Below, in pieces: positions 11,586-22,683 of a DNA stretch of 64,000 nucleotides (positions are counted from its first letter, which is position 1; each line of letters starts with the position of its first letter). The translations under genes were made by a program, and so were the position numbers. The notes beneath the pieces were generated by a model, which saw only the letters and a program-made list of their open reading frames with translations, had not been told where the DNA came from and did no database searches. Origin of the DNA: Megaustenia siamemsis (Eukaryota > Mollusca > Gastropoda > Stylommatophora > Ariophantidae); contig JAVIAB010000160.1 in the NCBI GenBank assembly GCA_032433765.1, forward strand, positions 13,065,969-13,129,968. Direction: 5' to 3'.

Positions 11586-12286
11586 AGTTAATCTCTCCCT
11601 CACAAACTCTCTCTCACACACACTCTCACACTCCTACTTATTCATTCTTTTCTCTCTTGCCGGACAGTAAATCTCACTCTCTCTCACACTCCTACCTATT
11701 CATTCTTTTCTCTCTTGAAAGACAGTAAATCTCACTCTCTCTCACACTACTACCTATTCATTCTTTTCTCTCTTGAAAGACAGTAAATCTCTCTCTCACT
11801 CTCTCCCTCACTCTTACCCATTCATCTCTTCTCTCTTGCAAGACAGTAAATCTCTCTCTCTCTCTTTCTCTCAAACACACACTCTCTCTCTCCCTCAGTC
11901 CTACCTATTCATTCTCTTCTCTCTTGCAGGACAGTAAATTTCTCTCCACCACACACTCTCCCCCTCACTCCTGCTTATTCATTCTCTTCTGTCTTGCAGT
12001 AAAAAAAGTAAATAATGTACCCCCGTCACGCCAAGTGGCGTATAGGGAAATATAGTTTTAGTGACCCTATATTTTACATACCTTCAGCACATGATTTTTG
12101 GGGTAATGTGGTCAATACTACGCCCGTGCTGCTTTACTTTCCCAGAAAAAAATTCGGTACCCATTTAAGGCTGGGTGAACCCGGAAGCCGTCGGTTGGGA
12201 TCGAACCATACCCCTTGTCCTTTGTAGTCTAGTTCACAAACCACTGAACTATCGCGGCTCCAATTCTTTTTTGCAGTACAGCACAG

Positions 12287-12317
<31 letters not shown>

Positions 12318-12690
12318 TCTTTCCCACACACGCACTCTCCCTCACTCCTACCTATTCATTCTCTTCTCTCTTATAGGACAGTAAATCTCTCTAAAACCCA
12401 CACTCTCCCCAACACACACTTCCCCTCACTCCTACCTATTCATTCTCTTCTCTCTTATAGGACAGTAAATCTCTCTAAAACCCACACTCTCCCCAACACA
12501 CACTTCCCCTCACTACTGCCTATTCATTCTCTTCTCTCTTGTAGGACAGTAAATCGATACCTTACACACACTCTCTCCCTCACACACACACTCTCACTCC
12601 TACATGTTCATTATCTTCTCTCTTGCAGGACAGTAAGTCTCTACCTTACACACACTCTCTCCCTCTTGCCCTCCCAACATTATAGTTATT
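11586..12690. repeat. CT-rich minisatellite of about 60-80 bp, split by a SINE
   Basis: About 12 irregular units built around CCTACCTATTCATTCTCTTC and GGACAGTAAATCTCTC, separated by CT/CA-rich stretches of variable length. The SINE at 12002-12262 and a short TA run at about 12287-12308 interrupt the array. Confidence 0.85.
12002..12262 (-). mobile_element. tRNA-derived SINE, family 1
   Basis: Near full-length copy in reverse orientation: the 3' palindrome is near 12026-12039, the GGTACC body near 12157, and the tRNA-like head ends at CGCGGCTCC. Flanks TTGCAGTA at 11994-12001 and 12271-12278 fit an 8-bp target-site duplication. Confidence 0.9.
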
Positions 12691-15150
12691 AATCTTTATT
12701 GTTGTCACCACAGTGACTGTTCTCGTGTAAAGACACTTTTGTAAAATCACACCTGTCGCTTCCATTGATCTTCTTAATGATTAAATTATAGCCCTCGACT
12801 CGCCTCGTATGCTGAGATTGATTATGTATAACACTAGATTATCTTTTCTATTTCCAGTGACATATTCATATCTCCGTCATTCCCTATTCTCTCTCCTCTT
12901 ATATCGTGATCACAGGTATGCTACGATATTTGTGCCATTGTTCTGATATTGCTCATGTGTAATTAGGCAAGAGATCGCAAGGCTAATGGATTTTGCCAAA
13001 GTACATCATTGATGGTTCTAGTTCTGTATATAAAGAAGTATGTGAGAGAATGCACTAATCTATGCTCTCTGATATCTTCTATCTAGCATGAAGTTAACAA
13101 AGACATAAGCTGAACTCGAAGTGAAAGAGCAGATATCAGTCATAGCTGGCCTCTGGTGTCAGAGTTAGTGAATTGACCATAAACCTCACGCAATCACGTC
13201 CTGGTGATCTCCGAAACTTGCCATCCAGACTGGCCAAATAAAAAAAAAAGATCAAAGTTTAAAAAACAAAAAATAAGAGAAAAGGCAAACCTGGCGTCCA
13301 AGAAACCTTGATGTAGTCGGGTATTAGACCATATGTAAACCATAAGAGAACTCATTTAGTGCTAATGTTACGCCATTGTCATCATGGGGAAACGAGGGAG
13401 TGCAGTAACGGTAGTCGTCAGAGCGAAGGTCACGCAACAAACAAGACCTCGCTATTCCAGTAAAGAGCCAAAATGATCTCCCAACTGATATGCAATTTTT
13501 AGCAGAGAAAGACTAATTGTCTATATTGCTGCTTCTGTAATGCTGAATTGACTTGAGAATCAATAATCCTTTCCCCGCTATCGTTTCCTCTTATTTTGCC
13601 AAGCACTTGCCTCGTTCTGTCGGAGCAATGTTATATATTTATTATTGAATCCTGTTCTCCACCAGACACGAGCACCAGTGCCATAATTCAATTTCTGTTT
13701 TTACATTTTTGTGTGTTCGATTTCCTCCCAATTTCAGCTTGATTGTTCAGAGATGGCAGAAACATTACTTGTAGTCTCCGGGCGTAGCGGACATGGGAAG
13801 TAGTTGTTGTGAATGTGTGTCCTGCCTTATTGAAAGTGGTTGGGAATAGGACGGCGGGTAATTGAAATCATGTACGCTGCGGGATGTGATTGTCCTCAAC
13901 GGTTCTCACTTTCCGAGTCTGGGGGACTGAGTTGGCATGTCTTTATTTATTTATGCTAAACACGACTGCCAGTTTGGCTGTTGAATAATTTACTTACGTT
14001 AATTCTAGTTATGCTTGGTTTTGATTGTGTTGTGTCATCTTGACTGGCACAGTCTGCTATCTTCTTGCTTTTCTTTTTATATATTTTTTTGATCATTTCT
14101 GCTTTTGCTCGATGACTACTTCGCTTCGTTTAAACGAAGATAAAAAAAAAAAAAAAAAAATAGGCGCATATGCGCTGTGTTGTGGTTTAGCAACCTGTCT
14201 ATATCTGCGCCTTTAGACCCAACTCAATCCGACTTCAGCACGATATTTTTTTTGACGGAGTCTCCGGGATACCTTCCCTCTTCGATACCTAGACGCTTTC
14301 TCAGACTGGTTAGTCCGTTTCCAAATGCTTGAAGGCGGTGTATTATTTTGGTCAGCTGTTGTTTGCTGATGGCTCTTGCTTAAGCATTCAGCCATGATTC
14401 GCTGACCTCTTCCTTTTCAGGTGCTGGTCATAGACCTTTAATCTTCTTTTCTAAACTTCTGCCTGGATGGCAGGAGGTAGTTCACACAACATAGCTCTCT
14501 GTACTATTTCAACACTCCTGTTGTACGTATAGGCACTGAAGTGAGGCGCAAGATGGGGGAAAAACATTAATTAAAAATAAATACAGAGAAGTGTGCTACG
14601 TCTTTGAGGTATAAGACGACAACACACAATACAACACTTAACCTGTCAGCCAAAAATTAAAGCGTAAAAAGGAGACTCTGGCACGCGGCTTACGTAGCAG
14701 ATGTCCCGCTGGTTAGTCATCTTTTATACGTTTCCAAGACTTAGGAGGGCACCTTGGAAAAGTGACACCCCTGGTTATTGATACACCGTGATAAGTTTAG
14801 TAACACCACGCATTTTGTAACTAATATCCACTTCTTTTTGTCCCTGTTCTCTTCCATCTGTTGTGTACGCTTATTTATTTTTCACCAAGTGTTGGCGTAA
14901 ATGTAAGCGTCCAGTATAATTTTCTTGAGTATTTTCTTATATCTGTAAATGAGATTTCCACTTCATTCCCATTAAAAATATTAATGTTAACATATTGAAG
15001 TAGAGAATGAATACTTTTTTCTTCTGCTCAAACTGAACTTCCACGTTGCACTTAACTTCTTTGGACATTGTCTTTGAGCCTGTTATAGGTTTATTCGGTA
15101 CCTATGGCCCTATTCTCCGCACATGCTTGTCACATTTACTATTGAGTTAT
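12691..15150. other. no gene recognised; possible old repeat at 14170-14560
   Basis: Mostly unique AT-rich sequence. A poly-A run near 14142-14160 is followed by a somewhat GC-richer 400 bp with a 60-codon minus-strand frame (14213-14395, start MAECLSKSHQQ). It resembles an old interspersed repeat, but I cannot assign it. Confidence 0.4.
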
Positions 15151-15154
15151 TTGC

Positions 15155-15690
15155 GGCTCATCATCATTGCACTCCAAACATGTCCATAGGTGCTCATATC
15201 CCCTCCTCAGCAAGTTTCGCAGCATTCAGCGACTGACGACTCCAGTTCTGTGTTGGTTGATAAGTCTTCTTACACGCCCACTAAGTTTCTCGTTTCTGGC
15301 TGTGCCCATCTTAACTCCCATCTCTTTCACCCAAAGAAGTGACGTGGACTCATGATTGTCGAAGTCCTGTGTCCTTCTCACTTCCCGAAGGGCATTGATG
15401 ATGTTAGACCAATCCATTGGTTAACCGTCCTCAACAGCAGCGCAGTTAGACAACCTGTCTGCCCTTTCATTTCCCCGTACTCCCGCATGTCACAGGACGT
15501 AAACAGAAGTGACCTTATGTATTTTTCACTTCTGCAATGACTCTACCCATTGCTCTGTTTACAGAGCCCGCCTCCACTTTTCTTATCATGCTCATCGAAT
15601 CACTTAGTATACAGGTGTGGGTCTAGTCTTGTGACTCTAACCAGATGAGTTATCCTCATCCATCTCATATTCGTGGTGACGTTTTTTTTC
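15155..15690 (-). mobile_element. LINE RNase H remnant (family I)
   Basis: The minus strand contains degraded pieces of a retrotransposon RNase H region and its tail: an SDSM motif near 15600, then MGVKMGTARNEKLSGRV and LINQHRTGV near 15240-15330. It matches 58578-59370, where the YTDGS RNase H motif is preserved upstream. It has many frame breaks and ends in ATGATGATGA. Confidence 0.75.
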
Positions 15691-16062
15691 TTTTTTCTTT
15701 GGGCGTTAATGGTTGGTATTGTTAGCAGAGGGGTGGAAGGTATATTGTGATATATAATTCTCTCTTTGTATTTTATACTACATGTTCGTTCTGTAATTTT
15801 GGAGCCAATTGTACAATCACCTGGTTTGCCTTGTAACATGTTTTGCCTGTCTCTACACTTTCTTATTGGGCGGTGTACCACATCTGAAATAATGCCGCTT
15901 ACATTAATTGTTTGGCACCAAAATGGACGCTTCTTGCGTCCAAGCCATGTAAACAATGTTGACTTTCCTTGTCTTCAACGGTTTATCTCATTCTGTTAGA
16001 GAATTTCACGCTATCTGTTACCACAGTGAGATGGCGGATTTTTTTTAAATGTAAACACGGGT
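15691..16062. other. no gene seen
   Basis: Poly-T run near 15681-15692 and unique sequence leading into the EGF-like region. A TTCGTTAG|CAACAATGG 3' splice-like site at about 16132 lies just inside the next feature. Confidence 0.4.
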
Positions 16063-17572
16063 TTGATAATAAATGTGTGTACACAGTTCGTTAACCATCG
16101 CTGTAGATCAAGTCTTTATTCACTGGCTTCGTTAGCAACAATGGAAGCTAATGACCTTACTTGTGCAGCCGGTTGGTTTGGGACAAATTGTACGTTACAA
16201 TGTCACTGCTATAATGGCTTAGTTTGTGACAAAACTACAGGGACATGCCCAAACAATGACAGTTGTCAGCACAAAATTTTCGCACCCCAGTGTCAGTACT
16301 TGGATTTTATTTGCAAATATGCACAAAAATCTGAACCTACTTTCCTGTTTGATGGCAACGACACCTCATGTAATCCGGACACAGATTCTACATCAGTTGA
16401 GGCAACTCTCAATCAATCTTTGCCGTGCTCCTGGTTTAGGATTTATGCGAATGACTTAAAATATCCGGACAGTTTCACGGTAAAACTGAATGGTTCTGCC
16501 TCATGTAACAATGTATCAAGGTTTGTAGTTAGTCCGCACGAGATTGATGCCTTCTGCCCTGGGGCTGGTCTGATCAACAAGTTACGGATTGAAAGGGCGA
16601 TAGTTGCAAATATCTGCTCCAACTACATTGGTGGGGGTCGGAAACTGGCTCTCAAACAGAACACAAACCAGACCGATTTAATGCATAAAACATTTGATGC
16701 TTGTTATACAGGAGACGGATGTGGACCAGAGGCCGCAGTTAATAGCAAAACAAAGACCAATCTCTATGACAATGACTGCACACACACACAATTGAGAAGT
16801 GGAACCAATTCTGTTTACTGGTATCTGAGCTTTGCAACGCCCCAGAAGACTCACATCATTCGAATCTATCATCGAGCTAGCACTATGATTCGGGTAAAGA
16901 ATGACACTCTAAGGGCTTTCTCTGACAGTGGCGGAGTAGTGTTCCAGTATAATGATATATCCTACCCTAATTTATCTGTGAAAACTATTGTAGTCAAAAC
17001 ACAAACGTCAATGGCACACATTAAGATTGAGTTCTCACCGACCATTTCGCAGGCCGACAGTGCACTGACGGTATGTGAGGTGCAAACATTTACAGGCACC
17101 TATTGTCTGGACGAGCAGTCTTGTCATTTTGTGCAGTGTGTAGTGGGTGTAGTAAAGGCTGCAATGTCATCATCGGTACTTGTCACGGCTACTGTTCACA
17201 TGGGATCTATGGACACGACTGTTCCGGGTCTTGTCTCAGTGTCTGTCCTTTATTTGAAGAAAAATCTGGAAAATGCCTACATTGTAAACATCTTGGCTAT
17301 ACCTGCAATGACACTTGTCCAGATGGTAATTTTGGCTACAGTGCGAACAGATGTGTTCTGATGGCTGTGACATCATATGTACTCTCAAATGTCCGGGCAA
17401 CTGTTTCAACGACACCTGTCAACAGTCGATCGGGAATCTGTACATGCTTGAGAACGTTCTATGGGTCAGACTGCACTCTCAAAACTCCGGACAACTGTTT
17501 AACGAAACCTGTGATTCCCACGTTCAGAAGAGTCTGCCGACTACAACAAGCCCAAGCATATGGACACTTTAA
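16063..17572 (+). pseudogene. EGF / galactose-binding-domain cell-surface protein, frame-broken
   Basis: The first 350 codons read as a cysteine-rich extracellular protein. An EGF-like segment (CAAGWFGTNCTLQC, residues 33-46) is followed by two stretches resembling galactose-binding (F5/8C or fucolectin-like) domains, the second with DNDCTHTQL, YWYLSFATP and ending ALTVCEVQTFTG. Several N-glycosylation sequons are present. From about 17100 the EGF-like cysteines (CSKGC, CHGYCSHGIYGHDCSGSC, CPDGNFGYSANRC, CTCLRTFYGSDC) continue, but in two other frames, so at least two or three frameshifts are present. The domain order resembles invertebrate MEGF10/scavenger-receptor-like proteins. No signal peptide, transmembrane segment or intron is visible across 1.5 kb. 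It stops where the minisatellite of element G begins. This could be a retrocopy, a gene fragment captured by a mobile element, or a large decayed exon. Confidence 0.7.
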
Positions 17573-18310
17573 TGTGTTTCTGTGCTAGACATGGTTCACT
17601 TTTTGGTGTTTTTTGGTGAAGCCATGGCTCATATCTTTTTTGTGTTTCTGTCCTAGCCATGGCTCATATCTTAGCTTGTGTGTGCTGGCCATGGCTCATA
17701 TCTTGGTGTGTGTCATGTTAGTCATATCTCATATCTCGATGTGTCCGTGCTAATCATGTCTCATATCTTTATGTGTGTCTGTGTTTAGTCATATCTCATA
17801 TCTTAGTGTGTACCAGTGTTAGTCATATGTCATATCTTTGTGTGTGCATGTCTGGGTTAGTGATATCTCATATCTTTGTGTGCATGTTTATGTTAGTCAT
17901 ATCTCATATCTTTGTGTGTGCATGTCTGTGTTTGTCACATCTCATATCCTTGTGTGTGCATGGCTATGTTAGTCCCATCTCATATCTTTGTGTGTGCATA
18001 TCTATGTTAGTCATATCTCTTATCTTTGTGTGCATGTCTATGTTAGGCATGTGTCATATCTTTGTGTGTGCATGTCAATGTCATTTATATCTCATATCTT
18101 TATGTGCATGTTTATGTTAGTCATGTGTCATATATCTTGATGTGTGTCAGTGTTAGTCATGCCTCGTATCGCTGTGTGCATGTCTGTATTAGTCACATCT
18201 CATATCTTTGTGTGTGCATGTCTGTGTTAGACACATCTCACATCTTTGTGTGTGTATGTCTGTGTTAGTCACATCTCACATCTTTGTGTGTCCGTGTCTG
18301 TGTTAGTCAC
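17573..18310 (+). repeat. element G copy 1: 5' minisatellite of about 36-41 bp
   Basis: About 19 units. The distal block has AGCCATGGCTCATATCTT; the proximal block has GTTAGTCATATCTCATATC with TTTGTGTGTGCATGTC. The reverse complement at 53371-54447 shows the same two block types in the same order relative to the element body. The shared organisation implies the array was present in the common ancestor of the two copies. Open frames here are not genes. Confidence 0.9.
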
Positions 18311-18660
18311 CTCTAGTGACTCGGGCAGATGGTGCTCGTAAACCTGGGAGGGCCTACCATCTAAGGGCAGAATCCCCCTACAGAAAAGATCATCTGCTGC
18401 CTTGCAGGAAGATTGGGGACAATCAAAGGTTAGGGAAAGCAAACCCGAATAAAATGCTGGCTGAAATCGGATGCACTGGGCCACTGGCGCATAACACAGT
18501 GCAACGTATTAACGGGTGTTCAATCAGAGTGGATCTGACACACTCTAATTGTGATGTTCTGTCTGTGGGGGCGATCAACACACTTAGCCTGACAGCTGAC
18601 TTCATGTGAGAGTCTGGGATCCTACTCTGATTGAGTCCTGAACGCAGAGAGAGAGAGAGA
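18311..18660 (+). mobile_element. element G copy 1: body and LINE-like 3' end
   Basis: Matches 53035-53370 on the other strand throughout. A 97-codon frame lacking an ATG start (first codon GTG at 18316; the frame opens after a stop inside the minisatellite) runs ADGARKPGRA, LPCRKIGDNQRL, NKMLAEIGCTGPL to TADFM and is open in both copies with about 18 differences. The last 60-65 bp (GAGAGTCTGG, ATCCTACTCTGATTGAGTC, GCAGAGAGAGA tail) match the 3' end of the LINE at 21425-23925. This looks like a non-autonomous element moved by that LINE. Confidence 0.75.
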
Positions 18661-18679
18661 CATTAATTGTTTGTGCTCG

Positions 18680-19510
18680 ATAGACAAGTGAGCTACAGTC
18701 ATCACCTCTGTATTGCCTGTGCTGATTTCCTTACTGTTATCCTTGTATACTTTGATCAAATATTGTAATGTCATGTTTTTTAATTTGTTTCCTAGTGTTG
18801 CCCTTAAAGCTTTGCCATCTGCAAAATTGAACTCTGTGAGTTTGTTGCCTTTGTTGTCGTTGTTTTACATATTCGGTTGTGTATTTGAGGAATAACAGAA
18901 CTGACAGTATACATCCTTGTAAAAAAAAAAAAAGTAAAGGGCCGGGTCATGCCTAGTGGCGTATAGGAAAAATGTTGTTAGTGAAAATAATTTTTACAGA
19001 CCTTCAGCACATGCTTTTTGGGGTAATGTGGTCGGTCTTATGCCCGCGCCGCTTTACTTTCCCAGAAAAAAATCCGGTACCCATTTAAGGCTGAGTGAAC
19101 CCGGAAGCCATTGATCAGGATCGAACCCGACCTCTTGTCGTTTGTTGTCTAGTTCACAAACCACTGAGCTAAGGCGGCTCCCACATCCTTGTTGTACTTG
19201 CTTCTATCTGATGGTAACACATTTTTTCTTTTTTATTGTCCAGCATTGATTTTTGTTTAACATTGACTGTTCTTGTAAGGGTTTTACACATAAGATAACT
19301 ACTTACTTTATAGTAAATCCCTCTATACATCTACCACAGTTGTTGTCTGTGCACTCTGTCGAATGCTTTTTCCTGGTCTTCAAATACTAAATTCAACTCA
19401 TGATAATTCTCATTATCCTTCACAGAGAGATGTCTTTAAACAAAGATAGCATATTTCCAGCTCTTGTTTCCTGAATCCCATTTGTAATTCACATCGTTTA
19501 GACTCAATTA
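18680..19510 (-). mobile_element. LINE reverse transcriptase remnant, split by a SINE
   Basis: The minus strand contains degraded RT blocks: EDQEKAFDRVHRQQLW (motif A region, near 19340-19390) and QGCILSVLLF (motif B, near 18890-18920), in the right order. Frames are broken. The family 1 SINE 18921-19182 sits between the blocks with a perfect 10-bp duplication. Confidence 0.65.
18921..19182 (-). mobile_element. tRNA-derived SINE, family 1
   Basis: Full-length copy inserted in an RT remnant. Duplicated target ACATCCTTGT at 18911-18920 and 19183-19192. The palindrome is degraded here (CGCC.CTTGGCG changed to TGCCTAGTGGCG). Confidence 0.95.
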
Positions 19511-19587
19511 TTGGTCTTAAGGCTTTTGTCGGACCGTTGTAGTTTGTCGTGTCTTTCTATTAGTTTAGCTGCTGCATGCCATTTTAT

Positions 19588-19905
19588 GCTTATTGTTATT
19601 GTTATGGAAGGCCCCGGTATCACTGCAAACGAAATAAAATCCATAATTGTTCAACCCCTCGTGCCAGTGGAATCATCCGAATTACTAACTCATCTCCGAA
19701 ACAAAGAAAGGTATCTGTAGACCCCATCATAACAGTCTCAGCACACGTCAAAAGACATAAGGCGAAACTGCACAGCAAGTGAACACAGCCAACTGTTCCC
19801 TGTCATACGACATAATAATTTATCGTAAACAATCGGAATATCGAAACATGATCAAAACGGATGAAACACACAGCTCACGGTGTGCGCAGAGCACTTAAAT
19901 CAATA
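19588..19905 (+). mobile_element. dispersed repeat Z, copy 2
   Basis: Matches 1518-1853 on the opposite strand along nearly its full length, including the CGGTATC.CTGCAAACGAA region and the AATATCGAAACA region. It encodes a peptide similar to copy 1 (KIHNCSTPRASGIIRI). No clear duplication found at its ends. Confidence 0.6.
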
Positions 19906-20022
19906 GCTCCTGCAACAAGCCGGGCTTGGAATATGAGGAAACTGCAATAAGAACACTTTTCAGACATAACCTTTAAATGGTTACTTCCGCCTATCCATCA
20001 TATTGATCGGAAGTTCACGTCC

Positions 20023-20155
20023 TCCTGAACATGATGATCGTCATTTTTTTTTAATGTATGGCGCTTGATGATGGTAGGACGCCGTTTTTGACTCCAAATC
20101 CGAACACATGAAGTTCGTCGTCGGATTATCCCCGTCGCACATCAAACAACAAACA
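20023..20155 (+). repeat. dispersed repeat X
   Basis: Begins near CTCCTGAACATGATGAT and ends at CGGATTATCCCCGTCGCAC. Similar sequence lies at 24466-24560 (+) and at 47062-47188 (-). Boundaries are approximate. Confidence 0.6.
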
Positions 20156-20723
20156 ACGTGATCTTCCAGCAATGTGAATTTGTGAAATTATAAACCACAT
20201 ACTGAAATTATAAAATCATATGTCTACCCGGAGGCGAAGGCGCACCTCACAGCACCAGAGCTGAAAGTTGTCAGCGAGCCACAGCTGATGGCTTGCGCCA
20301 GGATTGGTGAACCAGAACCATCCAGACCCTGCTCCACCTCTCCGTGGTATCTCTAAGAACAGACTAACCTGTCCAGTCTGGCCAAGCGAGTAGGGATCGA
20401 AGTGGGAAGACAACCCGGTACTAAAAAATATCGTGCTGTAGTCAAATGTGTTGGACCGAAAGGTGCAAATATCACAGTTATACTGCAAGCCACCACACAA
20501 CACAACGCAGACACGCCCACTTAACGTCCTTTTAAATGCAGATGATGAAGAGGTGTACTCCTTTAGTCATCAGGCGAACGCAGCATGCAAGCAGGCAGCA
20601 AGCATGTCTACCCTAGATCTCACAGCAGTCCACTTGAATCTAGACAACATTCTTCCTGACTAACATGAAACCCCGAGAGTCATCCTAGTGCTGCAAAGGC
20701 TTGAACAAAGCTCCGTCATTTCG
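20156..20723. other. no gene recognised; possible internal part of an X-Y element
   Basis: Between repeats X and Y in this copy but absent between X and Y at 24.5 kb. A 95-codon minus-strand frame (20216-20503) has no recognisable domain. If X and Y are ends of one element, this would be its interior. Confidence 0.35.
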
Positions 20724-20942
20724 CCTTTGAACATTAGCGTACGACCGGTCTAGGGATATACGATGAGCCATTTTGATGACGTAGCACACACAACAATGGC
20801 TGCGCCCATATATTACCGCTTACTCTAGTGAATGCAGCCTAGCCTACAACGAACGAAACATGGTGCAAAATCCCTAAAGTGAAAATTTCGCTTGACTTGG
20901 CAGAGCAGTCCACATTAATGAGTTGTAACATGTAAATAATTT
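20724..20942 (+). repeat. dispersed repeat Y, copy 1
   Basis: About 215 bp shared with 24570-24779 in the same orientation. Common strings include GGTCTAGGGATATACGATGA, GATGACGTAGCACACACAAC and GCAGTCCACATTAATG. Confidence 0.75.
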
Positions 20943-21420
20943 GCGTCAAACAATGCCAACTTCAAACAGCCTTTGAACAGCACATTGGCGGCCCGCGTGT
21001 CAGATCCAACTGTCTTTTTATCTTAACCCTTGAAGTCTCCACAGAAACTGCTATATTTAATATATGTAAATAATAACTAAAATTCCAGTCAGTTAAAAAA
21101 AGTAATATAAAAGTAATTTTGAAATAAATAATTAATTGTTTTGTTACAAATTATTCAATATGTTGTAAAAGTGCAAGCATTATTTATATATTGCTAGATC
21201 ACATAATGTAATTATTCATCATACTCTCAAGTTTGGTCCTCTGGTCCTGGCCTTGGCAATAATCCAGCCCTCGGTCAACCTAAAGTTGACTGCCACTGAT
21301 ATAGAACGTCCGAATGCAGAAGCAATAATAACACACATTTCACTCAACATCACAGAGATGTAATACGAATAGATCGTCATTAGGTAGGTACGTCAAATGA
21401 CACTATTTTATTGAAGTCTC
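20943..21420. other. no gene seen
   Basis: AT-rich sequence between repeat Y and the LINE 3' end. Nothing recognised. Confidence 0.45.
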
Positions 21421-21483
21421 TCTCTGCGATCAAGACTCAATCAGAGTAGGATTCCAGACTCTCTCATGAGGTCAGCTGTCTGT

Positions 21484-22558
21484 TTAAGCGAATCGATTGC
21501 CCCATATAGTTTTTTCTTCCAAGGAGGTGGGCGTGGACCACATTGCTCTTCTCAGGTCTGTGTACTGGGGGCAATCCTGTAGAACATGTTTTGTAGTGAT
21601 TCTGTCCAGTGTACAGTGGCATAGGATGGTTGTACCTATTTTGAATTTGGTGAACATGTGATTTCTCATTCTATTCTGGCCCGTGCGTAGGCGAAGTATG
21701 ATGACTTGATCCCTCCTTGATAGGTGATGGTATCCGCCACTCTCGTTATGCTTTGGGTGTTCTCGTTTCCATTTTTCATGGAACTGACCCTTGAGGATGG
21801 ATTTGGCTTCATCATAACTGAGCGGATGGTTCTCTTGTGGTAATCTCCCTCCCTCTTTAGCTAATTTGTCTGCGCGTTCGTTCTCGTGTATATTACAGTG
21901 TGATGGTATCCACTGAATGACTACTCTCTGAAAGTTATTGCATAGATGGTCCAGGGTTGTTCTCAAGTCATCTAGTTCATTGTTCTTGGGGCTTTTTAGA
22001 GCTGATAATACTGACAATGCATCAGTCAGAATCATCAATTTATTGTGCATGTTATTTTTGTGTTGAGTAGCCAGTGTTGCAGCATCTCTGATGGCCTCAG
22101 TTTCTGCTTTAAAGTTGTTTGAGAATTTTCCAGTAGCTATTGACTTGGTGATCTCGTCCTGATTTTTCAGCGTCAAGAACACACCCCCCTCCCCCTCCAT
22201 TGCTGGTGGCATTTGTAGCAGAGCCATCTGTGTATATATGGGACCAAGAGTCCTGTGGGTAGGTATCGTGTATGTGTTTTTCTGCTACGTGTTTTCTTTC
22301 TGTGTCTGATTGGGTGCCTTTTTTCATGATTCCTGTTATATTTTCCTTACGTTCTGGTATTTTATGCTTTCCATGAGGAGACATATAAGATGGGCCCAAG
22401 GGTTTCGATATTGTTTGGGAAAGTACTGGGTCTCCAGTAGTTATTTCATTGGCAATTGCAGCGAAGTTGCTCCTCTTTAGTCGTACAATTCCGGAACCAG
22501 TTATCCTTTGGTGCATGGGGTGTCTAAGGAGCCTTCTATATTTCTCCGCTTGTTGCAA
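21484..22558 (-). pseudogene. LINE RNase H domain (frame-broken)
   Basis: Two overlapping frames together carry all RNase HI landmarks: HIYTDGSA (first Asp, in the 22109-22558 frame), then KAETEAI (Glu), MILTDALSVL (second Asp) and IQWIPSHCN..ENERADKLA (His and last Asp) in the 21484-22227 frame. One frameshift lies in a G/C-rich run near 22180. In Jockey-type elements this domain degrades the RNA of the RNA-DNA hybrid. The final residues of the ORF (SLKQTADLM) lie in a third frame, which indicates another frameshift near 21490, and they match the end of the element G frame. Confidence 0.85.
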
Positions 22559-22683
22559 TACTTTAGTGACCCGTCTGTCATCTAAGGGTTGTGAACCTGT
22601 AACTGTTTCTAGTCTTGATAGGTGTAGATTTCATAGCACCAGTGATGATACCGGCAGCTTGGTTCTGTGTTCTGTTAATTTTG

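Noticed and set aside
17773..18268. Repetitive cysteine-rich frames (CVCMSVLVISHIF type) downstream of the EGF-like region
   Set aside because: They are minisatellite translations, not a continuation of the EGF-like protein.
20216..20503. 95-codon minus-strand frame with a Trp-rich segment
   Set aside because: No recognisable domain, splice context or second copy; kept only as possible interior of the X-Y element.
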